DNA of 47,034 nt, taken from contig NZ_JAIVFS010000066.1 in the NCBI RefSeq assembly GCF_020829645.1, positions 1 through 47,034 on the forward strand. The letters are read 5' to 3'. Each line of letters begins with the position of its first letter. Positions within the stretch are counted from its first letter, which is position 1. Below the pieces are notes generated by a model. The model saw only the letters and a program-made list of their open reading frames with translations, had not been told where the DNA came from and made no database searches. Positions 16,076 to 24,883 of this stretch are shown here, one piece after another. The stretch is from Nostoc mirabile CHAB5784. GTDB taxonomy: Bacteria > Cyanobacteriota > Cyanobacteriia > Cyanobacteriales > Nostocaceae. The translations under genes and the position numbers were made by a program.

Positions 16076-19000
16076 TTACCTCAATTTGATCCAATCACTC
16101 CTGAAGATTTCTAATTGACATACTTTACCTTTAAAGCCTCGATAGTCAATTGTTGCGCTACAAAAATATGTATCCATTAGTTGAACGCTCTTAATGATTC
16201 CGACTTGCCACTTGCGAACACTGTCGTTGAAAAACTCAATTTTATCCCCAACTTTCAATTCCGGGCAAGATAATTCGCTTTCTCGTGTATTTATCAATTC
16301 ACTATCTTGTCGAGGAGAAAACCCAGTTACAGCAGCCCTGGACTGGCTGTCCACCCCGTTTTCGGCAAGATTTACTTCTTGGACAGCCTCAAACCCAGTC
16401 ACAGTAGGGCTGTCCAGGTTGGACACAAAGTCTAGGGGGACTGAAGGGTTATCAATTACATCAACGAATTGATTAACTCCACAATCAAAATTTTCTTCAT
16501 CTTTTTTTTGCAATGCTAATTCTTGGGGGTGGACAATTGGACAGGGTGGACAGCCCTGCTGTGTAAGGCTTTCAGGCTGTCCAGGGTCAAATCGAGGAGT
16601 ATTTAGTGGGTGGACAGGGTGGACAGGTAAGCTGTGTAAGGGTTCTGGGGTTTTGGTCGGGTGAAAAAACTCATAAAATTCTTCTATTCCCCCTTCAAGG
16701 CATTTATCTTTAAAGCAATACCAAAATTCCGCCCTGGATTGTGAAGAATCCGGTGGCCCCTCCGGTACTTTCATCTCAAAGACCCCAGCCAGTGGTTCAA
16801 TGAATGCAAAGTGGGACTGAATTCTTTCACGCTTTCCGTTGACCGTGGGTGTCCAGCTACGTTCCTTGAAGTTTTGGGGCAAGACTGTTTTTAAATGGCT
16901 AATAAATTTGGACATCCCCAAAGGAGCATAACCATGTTCCCGGCAGTAAAGTACATACCAACTGTGTAAACGACTTTGTGGGATAAATGTTGGTGTCGAT
17001 GAGGGGCGTAAGCACAAGTCTACAAAGGATTTGGTCGAGTCCCCGTACAAAGATGCCTCTAGCGCCAGATTCTTCGCTCGTTCCGAACTTGGAGGCGATA
17101 ACAAAATGCGATCGCGTTCTGCTCGTGGCATTGCTAAAGCCCAAGAAATTATGTCCGACTTCACCTCTTGTAGCTTCAACCACAAGGTTGGGTCAGGAGT
17201 GACATCTCGGTTTTTTACTGGAATTGGGTAAGCTCGACGCATCCAGCCGTCGCCAGCATTTTCGATCTGTAGATGACTTACAGAGGCAACCCAAAACCGA
17301 ATGTACCACTGGATTGAATAAGCTACTGGGTTGAATAAAGCGCGTCCGCTCATTGCCCCATTGTCAACTAATTCGTAAAAAGCTCGGACTCCTTCGGCAT
17401 AACCTCCAACGTCAGGGAATCCAAATATCCGCTTTCCACTTAAATATTGATGCCGTCCTTCAGGTGTAGAAATATCCGCAAATTGTGAAGCGCTACTAGA
17501 GCCGGATTCGCCAAATAAACTACTCCAAAACCGTCCTAGCGTCCCCTTGCCCCCACCACTTAAGCCAATTAAGTGGGGAAATCGACCATAGGGGGCAGTT
17601 GGGTCTAAAAACATACTCGTGAATGCCCGAATCACTTCAACCAATTCTGATCCAAAGCTTTCATTTAGAAATTTGAGAAAAACTTCTGGGCATGGTTTGT
17701 TGGCCTCGTAATCGTGGGGAATGATATTAGTGAGGTAAAAATCTTTGCGATGAGGCATTTGTTCACCAGTTCGCAAATCAACAACACAATTGTTAAACCC
17801 TAATAAATGAGTATTGGTTGGCAGTGCTTCTGCTGGTTCTAAGCGACTGCGGCAATATTTAAAGGCAGATTCCTTGTGTGCGTTAGTTTCGTAAGGCTTG
17901 GTTATTCTCCAACCAAATGTTTTTGTGTAAGAGAGCTTGTAAGCAGATTCTCCAGCGTCAGCGAGGAGCTTGTAAGCTTTATTATCATCTTGGTGTTGCC
18001 ATTGCTTATTCTCTTGTGACCACTTGTAAAAGGATGAATTCAGTACCATCCATTCAGTTTGAGGAAAGATTTTTCGGTAAGCCCAGCCATCAAAAGTACC
18101 CGCCGTCACGCAGTTAGAGTAGGGTAAATTCATGGCAGTGCATACAGGCAAGTAAAATGCCTCTGGGTCTGCTGGATCAATATCTATTTTGGAATTAGAT
18201 AAATCCGTAACTTCTTTTTCAATACTTTCAGATTCTACCTGTTGCGATCGCTCTGCTACAGCTGCGTGAATCTCCTGCTCTAACCGACGGATAAATTCTG
18301 GTGTTTCCATCTGCCCCAAGATTTCTTTGATGTCACTTGATTTATATGGTAAATCGGGGCAGATGTCGTGAGGGTTAATTCCAATAAATCCAATCCCAAC
18401 CTCGGCTGCACAGTCCTGGCAGGTCTGGAGTTTTTTCAAGCCAGTGTCATCGGGGTCATGCAGAAAAACGATTAATCCTATGCCTGCTTCAATTGCGCGT
18501 TGATATTCGGGCGTGATAGTCTTTTTATCCCATCCACTGCCCTGAAACGTAATTCCAGCAAGACCATGCTCCCGACCAACTTCTACGCATCCCTCGCCTT
18601 CATGCTGGAGTAGTGCCGGGGTTCCTGTCACAGATTTAGCAGCAGCTAGAGCTTCATCAATGCGATATGCTCCCCAAGGCTTATCGCCTTTTTTCATTTG
18701 GGGTGTGCCATCTGCAAGCCTATGCCATTGCCGAAAGGTCTTGCTGTAACCTTTCTCCTTATTGGCATCTGGCCACTGGTAGCGAACCACCCATTGCGAC
18801 TCTGAGTAAGGATAAATTGTTTCGGTGGCACTGCCCTCAACATCTTTTGGTGGTCTACTCGTTAATTTTTTCGGTTGGGGAATATCTGTTGCAGTATCCG
18901 TCAACATCACCAAACCTAATTCACCATCTTGAATTGGCGCACTTTTGGGCAAGATGCTCTTGGGCTTGGGTATTCTCGCTTTTGGGGAAGCCGTGTAATT

Positions 19001-19237
19001 AGCCCCTGCCCTTTCTGCCACCACTTCAGCCCAGGGTTTAATCGCCTCTCTGACGTGTTTACACTCACAGCCGTTAAAGCATCTGTACTTCCCGGTTTCT
19101 GGGACAATAGATAAGTCATTCCCGCCACAAACTGGACAAATAAACTTATCTTTAGCTTTGGACGGTTCTAGCTGATGAAGAAAATTTCGGATGTCGAAGG
19201 AGGCGAACGCCTGTTGATTGGGGAATTGTGCAACCAT
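16076..19237 (-). CDS. Plasmid primase / SF3-type helicase
   Basis: 1053 aa. The N-terminus has a zinc ribbon (C34, C37, C53, C57/C59). A Toprim-like primase region around residues 205-280 includes HEGEGCVEVG and VFLHDPDDTG. The second half resembles D5/phage-primase SF3 helicases: LLGFNNCVVDLRTGE, a P-loop variant GLSGGGKGTLG near residue 560, and a following FGFPDVGGYAEGV strand. A variable, low-complexity linker leads to a small C-terminal beta domain (VGDKIEFFNDSVRKWQVGII). It is the best candidate for the plasmid's own replication protein: it would prime and unwind DNA. Its start overlaps the stop of the upstream zinc-finger gene (TAATG), so the two are co-translated. Confidence 0.85.
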   Translation of the reverse strand: MVAQFPNQQAFASFDIRNFLHQLEPSKAKDKFICPVCGGNDLSIVPETGKYRCFNGCECKHVREAIKPWAEVVAERAGANYTASPKARIPKPKSILPKSAPIQDGELGLVMLTDTATDIPQPKKLTSRPPKDVEGSATETIYPYSESQWVVRYQWPDANKEKGYSKTFRQWHRLADGTPQMKKGDKPWGAYRIDEALAAAKSVTGTPALLQHEGEGCVEVGREHGLAGITFQGSGWDKKTITPEYQRAIEAGIGLIVFLHDPDDTGLKKLQTCQDCAAEVGIGFIGINPHDICPDLPYKSSDIKEILGQMETPEFIRRLEQEIHAAVAERSQQVESESIEKEVTDLSNSKIDIDPADPEAFYLPVCTAMNLPYSNCVTAGTFDGWAYRKIFPQTEWMVLNSSFYKWSQENKQWQHQDDNKAYKLLADAGESAYKLSYTKTFGWRITKPYETNAHKESAFKYCRSRLEPAEALPTNTHLLGFNNCVVDLRTGEQMPHRKDFYLTNIIPHDYEANKPCPEVFLKFLNESFGSELVEVIRAFTSMFLDPTAPYGRFPHLIGLSGGGKGTLGRFWSSLFGESGSSSASQFADISTPEGRHQYLSGKRIFGFPDVGGYAEGVRAFYELVDNGAMSGRALFNPVAYSIQWYIRFWVASVSHLQIENAGDGWMRRAYPIPVKNRDVTPDPTLWLKLQEVKSDIISWALAMPRAERDRILLSPPSSERAKNLALEASLYGDSTKSFVDLCLRPSSTPTFIPQSRLHSWYVLYCREHGYAPLGMSKFISHLKTVLPQNFKERSWTPTVNGKRERIQSHFAFIEPLAGVFEMKVPEGPPDSSQSRAEFWYCFKDKCLEGGIEEFYEFFHPTKTPEPLHSLPVHPVHPLNTPRFDPGQPESLTQQGCPPCPIVHPQELALQKKDEENFDCGVNQFVDVIDNPSVPLDFVSNLDSPTVTGFEAVQEVNLAENGVDSQSRAAVTGFSPRQDSELINTRESELSCPELKVGDKIEFFNDSVRKWQVGIIKSVQLMDTYFCSATIDYRGFKGKVCQLEIFRSDWIKLR

Positions 19238-19470
19238 TACGCGATACCTCGAAGAACATTATTTAATTTTTGACAATTGCTGAATACATAAGTTGGCGAT
19301 TGTTTCGGTTGAGCCAGTGCATAGTTAGGCTGATGAAAGCGATCGCAGACTGTAAATTCTCCTATTGAGTAGCACCAGTCTGGTTTACCGCAGTGGGGGC
19401 AAGGGTTCGCAATAGTTGCGAATAGCAGCTTGTTGCTAGTATCGGTATGAAATAGCTGTTTTTGTGACAC
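19237..19470 (-). CDS. Small zinc-ribbon protein coupled to the primase
   Basis: 77 aa, starting at GTG with a strong GGAGG ribosome site 9 bp upstream. CPHCGKPDWCYSIGEFTVC gives a CxxC...C...C cluster like a primase zinc finger. The stop overlaps the primase start. It could be a detached zinc-binding module or a regulator of the primase. Confidence 0.7.
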   Translation of the reverse strand: MSQKQLFHTDTSNKLLFATIANPCPHCGKPDWCYSIGEFTVCDRFHQPNYALAQPKQSPTYVFSNCQKLNNVLRGIA

Positions 19471-19688
19471 TTTACAAATCCTCCAGTATGTGTAGTGGAG
19501 GAATTGGAGCTATCCCGAAAGTAATCTTCTACAACTTCCAGAAATTTAATCTGGTAAAATTCCTGAGTTGCCGTTTTTTGTGTAGCCAGTGTTACAATTG
19601 CTTAACACTCCAAAAGGTTTGATAAGATTACTATTAGGGATATTAATTAGGCGTGACACCCAATCCCCCAATTCCAATGGAATCAATT

Positions 19689-19729
19689 TTGAAAACTCCT
19701 TCGTCCAGTGTGGACAACGGAGTTTTCAA
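19689..19729 (-). terminator. Strong compound hairpin after the 261-aa gene
   Basis: TTGAAAACTCC and GGAGTTTTCAA form an 11-bp stem, with an inner GTCC/GGAC stem. Minus-strand transcription from the gene at 19738 meets it 9 bp past the stop. A T-run (GTTTTAG) on the plus side suggests it could also terminate from the other direction. Confidence 0.65.
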
Positions 19730-19737
19730 GTTTTAGC

Positions 19738-20523
19738 CTATTTGTATTGGGCTAACCAAGCCCTAACAAACTCGATTACTTCCTCCTCTTGAATCACAAA
19801 CATAGTGCCTTTTCTCCTGAGAGCCAGAATTCTCATGCTTCCCACGGAGGAATATAAATGTTCATTGAGATTTGAAGCCGCTCTAGTAGGAGGCCATAAG
19901 GCTAAAACTTTTGCTGTTGGGGTTTTTGTAGCTTCACGGGATGACATTGCGAACAAGTCTCTGTTTTTGTTAAGCCACTTTTCGTAATCAGCCAACTCAA
20001 GCAGTGGACAAGGTTTCCAGGTTGTCAAACCATTCTTATCCTTCTTTCTGAGTTGTAAAGCTTCCCTGGCTTCGTTGTAGACTACCTCCCTATCTCCTAT
20101 CGAACGAATGGAGATAAACAGGTGAGTTGTTCGTGGAAATCTAATAAACAAGTCAATAGGGTTTTTCTCTCCTCCCGGAAATGGAAAGATTTCTATATCA
20201 ACGCTTTTAAACTCTTGTAAAAGTAGATCGGTTAATTTTTCCAACCGCGCAAGTTTTTGAGTGATCACCAACGGTTTGTAAGCCAATGCAAAAGCAGCCC
20301 AGGCAGCCGGATTAATGAAGCTGCCAGATACCAGCGCAGCACCACCAACTGCTAGAGCAACAGTGGATAGGTAATCTTTCGTCTCCCTAATCCACTTTAA
20401 TGCTGCTTCGTTATGCAGTGGGAGTTGAAAATCGGTAGGTGGGTCTTTCACGGCTAACATTGGCGAACTCAAAATTAATAATGTGAAATTAGCACGAACT
20501 TTACTGATACTAATACTTGACAC
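19738..20523 (-). CDS. Hypothetical protein with one hydrophobic segment, 261 aa
   Basis: Family not recognised. A small-residue hydrophobic helix (VALAVGGAALVSGSFINPAA, about residues 55-75) may be a membrane hairpin. It is followed by a mixed alpha/beta region (DVEIFPFPGGEKNPIDLFIR, HLFISIRSIGDREVVY) reminiscent in spacing of nuclease-like folds, but no catalytic set is clear. The C-terminus is a short helix (EEVIEFVRAWLAQYK). An internal start at MLAVKDPP (about residue 22) is possible. A terminator follows. Confidence 0.6.
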   Translation of the reverse strand: MSSISISKVRANFTLLILSSPMLAVKDPPTDFQLPLHNEAALKWIRETKDYLSTVALAVGGAALVSGSFINPAAWAAFALAYKPLVITQKLARLEKLTDLLLQEFKSVDIEIFPFPGGEKNPIDLFIRFPRTTHLFISIRSIGDREVVYNEAREALQLRKKDKNGLTTWKPCPLLELADYEKWLNKNRDLFAMSSREATKTPTAKVLALWPPTRAASNLNEHLYSSVGSMRILALRRKGTMFVIQEEEVIEFVRAWLAQYK

Positions 20524-20594
20524 TGTATTTTTGAATCAATAGCAATTTATTAGACTCTTTATCCAGTGTTAGTAGGACACGGAAGTTAAAAACC

Positions 20595-20804
20595 TCATGC
20601 CTCTGGTTTTTCCTGCTTCTGAGATTCTGATTTTTTAGCACGTCTAGCCGCGATCGCTTCACCAAGCAGAATAGCTGCCATCTGGCTTTTAGTCCTCATC
20701 TCTCCATTAGCAATTTGCTCTAGCGCCTCCCAAGTTTCATCTGGAATAATTGCATTTAACTTTTTGCTCATTAAGTCAGAACTCGTTTGCTCACCTGACA
20801 TCAT
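20595..20804 (-). CDS. Small ribbon-helix-helix type regulator
   Basis: I choose ATG 20804 (69 aa). The longer frame from 20885 would translate straight through the palindromic operator. The retained protein has SKKLNAIIPDETWEALEQIA and a following helix (TKSQMAAILLGEAIAARRA), typical of CopG/Arc-like DNA-binding proteins. AAGAGAG precedes the start. It is divergent from the actin-like gene, with the operator between. It is probably an autorepressor and controller of that operon, and possibly its ParR-like centromere binder. The latter is inference. Confidence 0.65.
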   Translation of the reverse strand: MMSGEQTSSDLMSKKLNAIIPDETWEALEQIANGEMRTKSQMAAILLGEAIAARRAKKSESQKQEKPEA

Positions 20805-20847
20805 GATATGCTCTCTTGTCCGATCACATACGATCTTATCATCTAAA

Positions 20848-20875
20848 ATCACATCATGATGTGATATGATGTGAT
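20848..20875. promoter_or_regulatory. Palindromic operator with an extra half-site
   Basis: ATCACATCATGATGTGAT (20848-20865) is a perfect 18-bp palindrome, immediately followed by another ATGATGTGAT half-site (20866-20875). It lies between the ribbon-helix-helix gene and the actin-like gene, as expected for a shared operator or a small centromere. Confidence 0.75.
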
Positions 20876-21025
20876 TGTCAGCCAAAAACAGCCACCCAAC
20901 AAAGGCAACAGAAGCCAGAAAGTGATGCTTTGGCTAACCCCTAACTGGATATCTGGATTTGTCTAGATTTGACTAAAAATCAACGCCTTGCCAGAAAAAT
21001 CAAGACTTTAACAATTATCTGAACC

Positions 21026-22141
21026 ATGACAGCTATATATTCCAATGCCAAAAATTGGCTCGTCCAAGCTGACTTGTTAGCCAAATCAGGGCTAACTGAC
21101 CTTATCGCCGGAAAAGACTCAGGTGCAGGGTATGGGAAGGCAATCATCGGTGATTTTTCTATCATGATGCCTGCCGTATACTCACTTGTTCGCAACCGCA
21201 ACATCATGCACCACGAAACCATCTCAAAAGATGGGGCATGGGTTCGATATGTAGAAGGAACGCGGCTTGACTTGAAAGACGTTCAATTCTTCTGGGGCAG
21301 TGCTGCTCTAGCTCAAAGTGACCATACCTTGCTGCACGACGACAAAGCCAAAAAAGCAGAACTGGCATTAGAAAGCATCCTTGCAGACTTAGCAGTTCTG
21401 AATATTCCCGATGGGGTCAAACTTTCGATTAGTTTGAGCAATCACAACCCAGAACGCTGGGCAGATGAAATTAAACGCCGAGTAGAAGGGACTCACACCT
21501 TTGAACATCTGCACCCTGTAACCCGTTCCATTGTCACCAAGACAGTTGAGATTGTTGTTACAGGCATTTACCCTGAAGGATTCGGCAGCATTGCCCACTG
21601 CTTATTCGGTGAAGCATCCCTGGTACTAGACCCGTCAGAATTAGCGATCGCACTCGATATCGGTTCATCAACTTGGTTGATTACCGTGTTTAACGGCAGT
21701 GGTGCAGTGATTGATCGACACCTGATAGAGGGTGGTTGCGGTGAACTGCACACCATGATTGCAGAAGCGCTCGACAAGCGAAACGACCGAGTAAGTCTGC
21801 TGTCCAAGGATGTGAAGCACTCACCCAGCTTGGTGAACCAGGGAATTATTGAAGGCACTTTCACTTATGGAGGCAACCACCTCACAGGCAAGAAGTTTGA
21901 AACAGAGTACAGCCAGTGCCTAGATGAGTGGTGGAGTACCAGGATTGAGAAATTCGCCAACTTTGTGACTGCTGGCAATTATCTAGACCGCGCTAAATAC
22001 CTTGTCGCCTGGGGTGGGGGTGTTTCGCTGCCAGTGGTGGATCAAAACTTAGCCGGTTTAGGCTTTGTGGTCTTGAATAATCCCCAATTCATCAATGCTT
22101 TGGGGTTGAAGCTATTAACTCAAATTGCAAAGGGAGCTTAA
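21026..22141 (+). CDS. parM: ParM/actin-like ATPase
   Basis: 371 aa. Actin-fold features in order are a phosphate-1 type loop (GKDSGAGYGKA, residues 29-39), a second phosphate loop (ALDIGSSTWLITVF, about 208-221), the following GGCGELHTMIAEAL connector, and an adenosine motif (VAWGGGVSLP, about 327-336). Plasmid actin homologues polymerise to push replicated copies apart. It heads a dense operon with several membrane or coiled-coil proteins and an FtsK/VirD4-like ATPase, not a simple parMR pair. A role linked to transfer or to membrane positioning is therefore also possible. Only weak ribosome-binding sequence is visible. Confidence 0.82.
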   Translation: MTAIYSNAKNWLVQADLLAKSGLTDLIAGKDSGAGYGKAIIGDFSIMMPAVYSLVRNRNIMHHETISKDGAWVRYVEGTRLDLKDVQFFWGSAALAQSDHTLLHDDKAKKAELALESILADLAVLNIPDGVKLSISLSNHNPERWADEIKRRVEGTHTFEHLHPVTRSIVTKTVEIVVTGIYPEGFGSIAHCLFGEASLVLDPSELAIALDIGSSTWLITVFNGSGAVIDRHLIEGGCGELHTMIAEALDKRNDRVSLLSKDVKHSPSLVNQGIIEGTFTYGGNHLTGKKFETEYSQCLDEWWSTRIEKFANFVTAGNYLDRAKYLVAWGGGVSLPVVDQNLAGLGFVVLNNPQFINALGLKLLTQIAKGA

Positions 22142-22144
22142 TTA

Positions 22145-22378
22145 ATGAATTACGAATCTCGGCGTATAACCATTTCCTACCTAGCAGTAATTGAATTGTG
22201 CAAGATGTTTGATTTACCCCAAGATGCACCAACACAAGCATTATCAGCAGGTGTAGAAAAGCTGATTTTTCAACACGCTTTTGTGCAACCATCGCCCAAA
22301 CCCGAAACAGTGCAATCTACGCAGCCCAATAAATCGGCACTTAGCGCAATGGTCACTAATTTCAAAGGGGCAGCATGA
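22145..22378 (+). CDS. Small protein downstream of actin-like gene (possible ParR)
   Basis: 77 aa with an AAGGGAG ribosome site. The N-terminus (MNYESRRITISYLAVIELCK) and a helix ending in GVEKLIFQ could form a ribbon-helix-helix. The C-terminus is Pro/Gln/Ser-rich, as in ParR-like adaptors. It starts 3 bp after the actin-like stop, so it is the natural ParR candidate, but no similarity can be asserted. Confidence 0.6.
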   Translation: MNYESRRITISYLAVIELCKMFDLPQDAPTQALSAGVEKLIFQHAFVQPSPKPETVQSTQPNKSALSAMVTNFKGAA

Positions 22379-22620
22379 CCAAATCCAGATTTAGAAACAC
22401 GGTTTTAGGCATTGGAGCAACAGCAGCAGCGATCGCTTTTGGCTATTTCGGAGTGCAGCAGCTTGGCAGAAACAATATGTTTACCATCGCCGCAGCTGTC
22501 GGGGGTGCAGGGGTCATCAGCTATGTACTTCAGAAGCCGAGTCAGCCACAAGCGCCAAGTAATCAGCCAGAACCCCAACCCACACCGATGAAAACCCAAA
22601 GGAAAGGAAAGAAGTTATGA
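22375..22620 (+). CDS. Small membrane protein, two hydrophobic segments
   Basis: 81 aa, ATGA overlap with the previous gene. Hydrophobic helices at about residues 10-27 (VLGIGATAAAIAFGYFGV) and 34-50 (MFTIAAAVGGAGVISYVL) are followed by a Pro/Gln-rich and then Lys-rich tail. It is probably an inner-membrane anchor in the operon. Function unknown. Confidence 0.65.
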   Translation: MTKSRFRNTVLGIGATAAAIAFGYFGVQQLGRNNMFTIAAAVGGAGVISYVLQKPSQPQAPSNQPEPQPTPMKTQRKGKKL

Positions 22621-22892
22621 GCGACCAAGAAACCATGCAGACACAACCATCGCTAACAACAACCGAAATCATGACCATTATCCTCGGTTGCGAACAGATT
22701 CTTCGGTTCGTGCAAGCATCCCCAAATTACAAGCAGATTGAAGCGTCCGAACGGTTCAGTACATCAAACGACCTAAAAATGGGTGATGCAGTGCAAGCCT
22801 TGATGGAGATTCACGAAGCCATCCTAAATATCGAGTTTTATTCCCAAGTTGAGGGACAAACTTATGCTTTCAACGACAGCCTTAGTGCGTAA
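22617..22892 (+). CDS. Hypothetical protein, 91 aa
   Basis: ATGA overlap with the previous gene. Mostly helical, Thr/Gln-rich at the start, without recognised motifs. A helix (TEIMTIILGCEQILRFVQA) and MEIHEAILNIEFYS suggest a small soluble or membrane-associated partner protein. Confidence 0.6.
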   Translation: MSDQETMQTQPSLTTTEIMTIILGCEQILRFVQASPNYKQIEASERFSTSNDLKMGDAVQALMEIHEAILNIEFYSQVEGQTYAFNDSLSA

Positions 22893-23058
22893 CCACCTCT
22901 ATGAATTCCGTGGTCAACAACTCCGCTACAGCCATCGGTCTAATTGTGGAGTCAATGCGCCTTTTATATTCAACGACTCGAAAGGCAGAAGAAAAGAATT
23001 AAGCCAAAACCAAGTGCAGAGAGAGGTTTTTGAACTTGTTGAGTTTTGTGAAAACTGA
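22864..23058 (+). CDS. Hypothetical protein, 64 aa
   Basis: Starts at ATG 22864 inside the end of the previous gene (overlap 29 bp, different frame). YEFRGQQLRYSHRS and FIFNDSKGRRKELSQNQVQ are typical coding composition and resemble a small SH3-like or nucleic-acid-binding fold. Its 3' end overlaps the next frame. Confidence 0.45.
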   Translation: MLSTTALVRNHLYEFRGQQLRYSHRSNCGVNAPFIFNDSKGRRKELSQNQVQREVFELVEFCEN

Positions 23059-23587
23059 TGATGAAGCGATTGCATCGACCGACCAAAGTAAGTGCAATCG
23101 CCCATCTGTGCATCGATTGTATACACTATTGGATTTTAGCAGCATGGCACTAGACTACAGAAATCCTAACGATTGGGGCAAATCACCTCTGACCGACTCC
23201 GCCCTAAGAAAGCAGCAATTCAAAGTAGAAAATCCTGAACAATGGTCAGCAATGATTGAGGCTGATATTGAGGCACTTTCCACACCAATATTCGAGAGTG
23301 AAGATTACCCACCCTTTACCGGGACGGAATTTCTAGCAACTCATGAAACCATCGATGACCATCCATACTCTGCTGCATTTGGTCAATTCTTGGGTAATGG
23401 GATTGACCCTGATATTGCAAATACTTTGGCATTTGGTGAGAACCGATTTGATTTAATTTCTGATGATTTTGACGACCCCATAAGGCAATTAGCAACGAGA
23501 ATTTATAGCCGATTTGAAGACATGGGCTATTGGGATGAAGTGCCCCAAGGGTCGAGCGATATCGACTACGACAACATACCTTATTAG
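23030..23587 (+). CDS. Hypothetical acidic protein, up to 185 aa
   Basis: Two starts are possible: TTG 23030, which has a purine-rich GAGAGAGG about 5 bp upstream, or ATG 23144, which gives the compact protein MALDYRNPNDWGKSPL and onward. It is rich in Asp, Glu, Pro and aromatic residues with no basic clusters, and ends DNIPY. An acidic surface could mimic DNA or bind a basic partner. No family recognised. Confidence 0.55.
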   Translation: MNLLSFVKTDDEAIASTDQSKCNRPSVHRLYTLLDFSSMALDYRNPNDWGKSPLTDSALRKQQFKVENPEQWSAMIEADIEALSTPIFESEDYPPFTGTEFLATHETIDDHPYSAAFGQFLGNGIDPDIANTLAFGENRFDLISDDFDDPIRQLATRIYSRFEDMGYWDEVPQGSSDIDYDNIPY

Positions 23588-23598
23588 GAGGATCGGAG

Positions 23599-24315
23599 AT
23601 GGACTTTGCAATACGTAATCCGGTACTTGGTCATGCAAGCCACATTGACGAGAAGGCACAATCTTGGGGAGGGTTTGAGTCTGATATTCTGGGCTATCTT
23701 TCGGATATAAACAAGCTTGAACAGTTTGCCGATTATGCGAATAATGCCCAAGAATTATCTGACCGATTAGAACCATTTCTGGACAACGCCAAGGTCGTCT
23801 TTGAGGCGATGGAGAAGCTGACCAAAGGACAAGTAACTTGGACAGAACTTCGTAAACAATACGGCTCTCATGTTGCGGGTGCAATTGGTAAAATCCGTAA
23901 ACTTAACGCTGAATTTGACAGCGAGATGAGTAAAATAGATGCCCAAGATAGAGCCGACTTGCTGCGAATTGACCAAAAGCGTAAACACGCACTAACCGAA
24001 GTTGCAGCCCAATTACATCAAGATTTACAAGCTGAATTGTGGCGGCATGAGAACAAAGTTAGCGGTATCGAAAATAGGCAAGTTGTGCAAGCCGAAAGGC
24101 AAGCAATTACTACGGGATTGAGAGAGAAACGCCAACAACTTTTAGCCCGTGCGAGGTATGGCTCAAGGGCGCTGGAGCCGAATCAAACACCCCCAGAAGT
24201 GATACCAATTCAACACACTAGTTCTGCACCAGCATCAAGTGTTTCTGCAACAGGAACAGTTCGCGGTTGGGGTGCAATGTTGGGTAACTTGTGGAACAAA
24301 TTGGGCGACCGATAA
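23599..24315 (+). CDS. Coiled-coil protein, 238 aa
   Basis: Strong ribosome site (AGGAGG) before the ATG. An N-terminal globular part (LGYLSDINKLEQFADYANNA) is followed by a long heptad-rich helix (about residues 95-190: RKLNAEFDSEMSKIDAQDRA, LHQDLQAELWRHENKV). A short Pro/Ser/Thr-rich linker and a final amphipathic helix (WGAMLGNLWNKLGDR) end the protein. It may be an elongated scaffold or a membrane-binding connector in this operon. Confidence 0.65.
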   Translation: MDFAIRNPVLGHASHIDEKAQSWGGFESDILGYLSDINKLEQFADYANNAQELSDRLEPFLDNAKVVFEAMEKLTKGQVTWTELRKQYGSHVAGAIGKIRKLNAEFDSEMSKIDAQDRADLLRIDQKRKHALTEVAAQLHQDLQAELWRHENKVSGIENRQVVQAERQAITTGLREKRQQLLARARYGSRALEPNQTPPEVIPIQHTSSAPASSVSATGTVRGWGAMLGNLWNKLGDR

Positions 24316-24337
24316 GTAATTAATAAGGACTTGGCTG

Positions 24338-24883
24338 ATGCTAGTAAGGAAACGAAATGAAGATCCTCACAGCGTCAGCCCTTTTTCATTTGAAGGGCTG
24401 GCACAAACACCACAGCAACAGAAACAAGAGCAACCATCACAACCGCAACCATTACCAGAAAATAACAGAGGTAGAACATTTAGACGTGCTGGGAATGCTT
24501 GTGAGATTGTCGCTGGCAGTTGTTTAAACAGTGCAGTTATTTTCACTTTTCATTTATTACAAGTTCACCCAGTTGGAATGTTTCTTGCTGTTGGCACTGC
24601 ACATCTGTATTTTACTGCCACTGCAACAGGTGAAGGATTTAATAATTTCGTTACTAATTTAATGACTGGTTGCAGTGCATCACTGGCGTTATTGTGTGCG
24701 CTATCTGAACCGATTAGTGAGTGGAATGAAGCGAGAACTTCTACTGATACAGCTAATAATTCAATTCAGTCAATGTATCAGCCCAAAACTGCGGATTATT
24801 CAAGTTGGGGCAGTGGTGCAGGTGTGGCGATAGTTATAGCGATATTAATGGTTTTTCTATTTGGTGGTAGTCAGAGGAAATGA
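24338..24883 (+). CDS. Membrane protein, 181 aa
   Basis: A cytoplasmic Gln/Pro-rich N-terminus (about 1-60) precedes three likely transmembrane segments (about 70-92, 98-122 and 160-178). The last ends just before a short basic tail. The stop overlaps the start of the ATPase gene (ATGA), so both are probably made together and this protein may anchor it. Confidence 0.65.
   Translation: MLVRKRNEDPHSVSPFSFEGLAQTPQQQKQEQPSQPQPLPENNRGRTFRRAGNACEIVAGSCLNSAVIFTFHLLQVHPVGMFLAVGTAHLYFTATATGEGFNNFVTNLMTGCSASLALLCALSEPISEWNEARTSTDTANNSIQSMYQPKTADYSSWGSGAGVAIVIAILMVFLFGGSQRK

Noticed and set aside
18916..19128. Overlapping frames in the primase gene
   Set aside because: Shadows of the real minus-strand gene.
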